Below are positions 6,807 to 6,904 of a stretch of 6,904 nucleotides of DNA, one piece after another. This DNA comes from Cyclobacteriaceae bacterium. GTDB taxonomy: Bacteria > Bacteroidota > Bacteroidia > Cytophagales > Cyclobacteriaceae. Numbering within the stretch: the stretch's first letter is position 1; the number at the start of each line of letters is the position of its first letter. The notes under the pieces were generated by a model. It was not told the DNA's origin, made no database searches, and saw only the letters and a list, made by a program, of their open reading frames with translations. The position numbers and the translations under genes were made by a program. The stretch spans positions 1 to 6,904 of the forward strand of contig JAOUOM010000102.1 in NCBI GenBank assembly GCA_029880385.1. The letters run 5' to 3'.

Positions 6807-6904
6807 ATGGATTTACATATATCTGCCAAAAATCTTCTTACACAACTTGATGATGTCATTCACCAGCTTGATGATGTCGCGTTCAGAAAACCCTTTGACG
6901 TACT
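6807..6904 (+). CDS. Probable DinB-superfamily protein, N-terminal fragment (cut by window end)
   Basis: Thirty-two complete codons are visible, with no stop before the window ends. The peptide MDLHISAKNLLTQLDDVIHQ, followed by LDDVAFRKPFDVL, reads as an amphipathic helix, a short turn, then a K-P-x-x-V-L segment. This matches the first helix of Bacteroidota DinB-like proteins, which are four-helix-bundle, usually metal-binding proteins of mostly unknown or thiol-related function. The metal-binding histidines, which would come later, are outside the window, so the assignment rests on the N-terminus alone. An in-frame ATG at 6777 would add ten mostly hydrophobic residues and would place the promoter-like TATTTTTG inside the coding region, so 6807 is preferred. 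An in-frame TAG at 6771 bounds the frame upstream. The gene is divergent from the oxidoreductase gene across the right repeat. Confidence 0.5.
   Translation, partial: MDLHISAKNLLTQLDDVIHQLDDVAFRKPFDV

Overview
The window looks like a chromosomal segment from a member of the Bacteroidota. Three things in the sequence point there. The large secreted protease ends in a type IX secretion system (T9SS) type A sorting tail. It also carries a GEVED domain, which is common in that phylum. The two best promoter candidates resemble the Bacteroidota TAnnTTTG (-7) element rather than an E. coli -10 box. The order or genus cannot be fixed from this sequence alone.

Layout from left to right: (1) bases 1-1926, plus strand, hold the 3' part of an SLC12-type cation-chloride cotransporter whose first membrane helices lie outside the window. 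(2) Bases 1927-2018 form a short convergent gap with a hairpin terminator whose U-tract serves the minus strand. (3) Bases 2019-5033, minus strand, encode a 1004-residue modular secreted thermolysin-family (M4) metalloprotease. (4) Bases 5034-5434 are non-coding and hold a possible protease promoter, about 240 bases with nothing recognisable, and the left copy of an inverted repeat. (5) Bases 5435-6493, minus strand, encode a Gfo/Idh/MocA-family NAD(P)-dependent oxidoreductase. (6) Bases 6494-6806 are non-coding and hold the right copy of the inverted repeat and a promoter-like element. (7) From 6807 to the window end, plus strand, is the start of a probable DinB-superfamily protein.

The most unusual signal is a perfect 45-bp inverted repeat (5333-5377 and 6618-6662). 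It brackets the oxidoreductase gene and nothing else. The repeat is GC-rich and lies in gene-free DNA on both sides. Weaker similarity continues past the perfect core on the gene-facing side. No transposase or recombinase is visible. It could be two copies of a dispersed repeat, the ends of an invertible or non-autonomous mobile segment, or an RNA-level structure.

The genes do not form an obvious pathway. Ion transport, extracellular proteolysis, a probable sugar or inositol oxidoreductase and a DinB-like protein appear to be separate transcription units: the first two converge, and the last two diverge across the right repeat.
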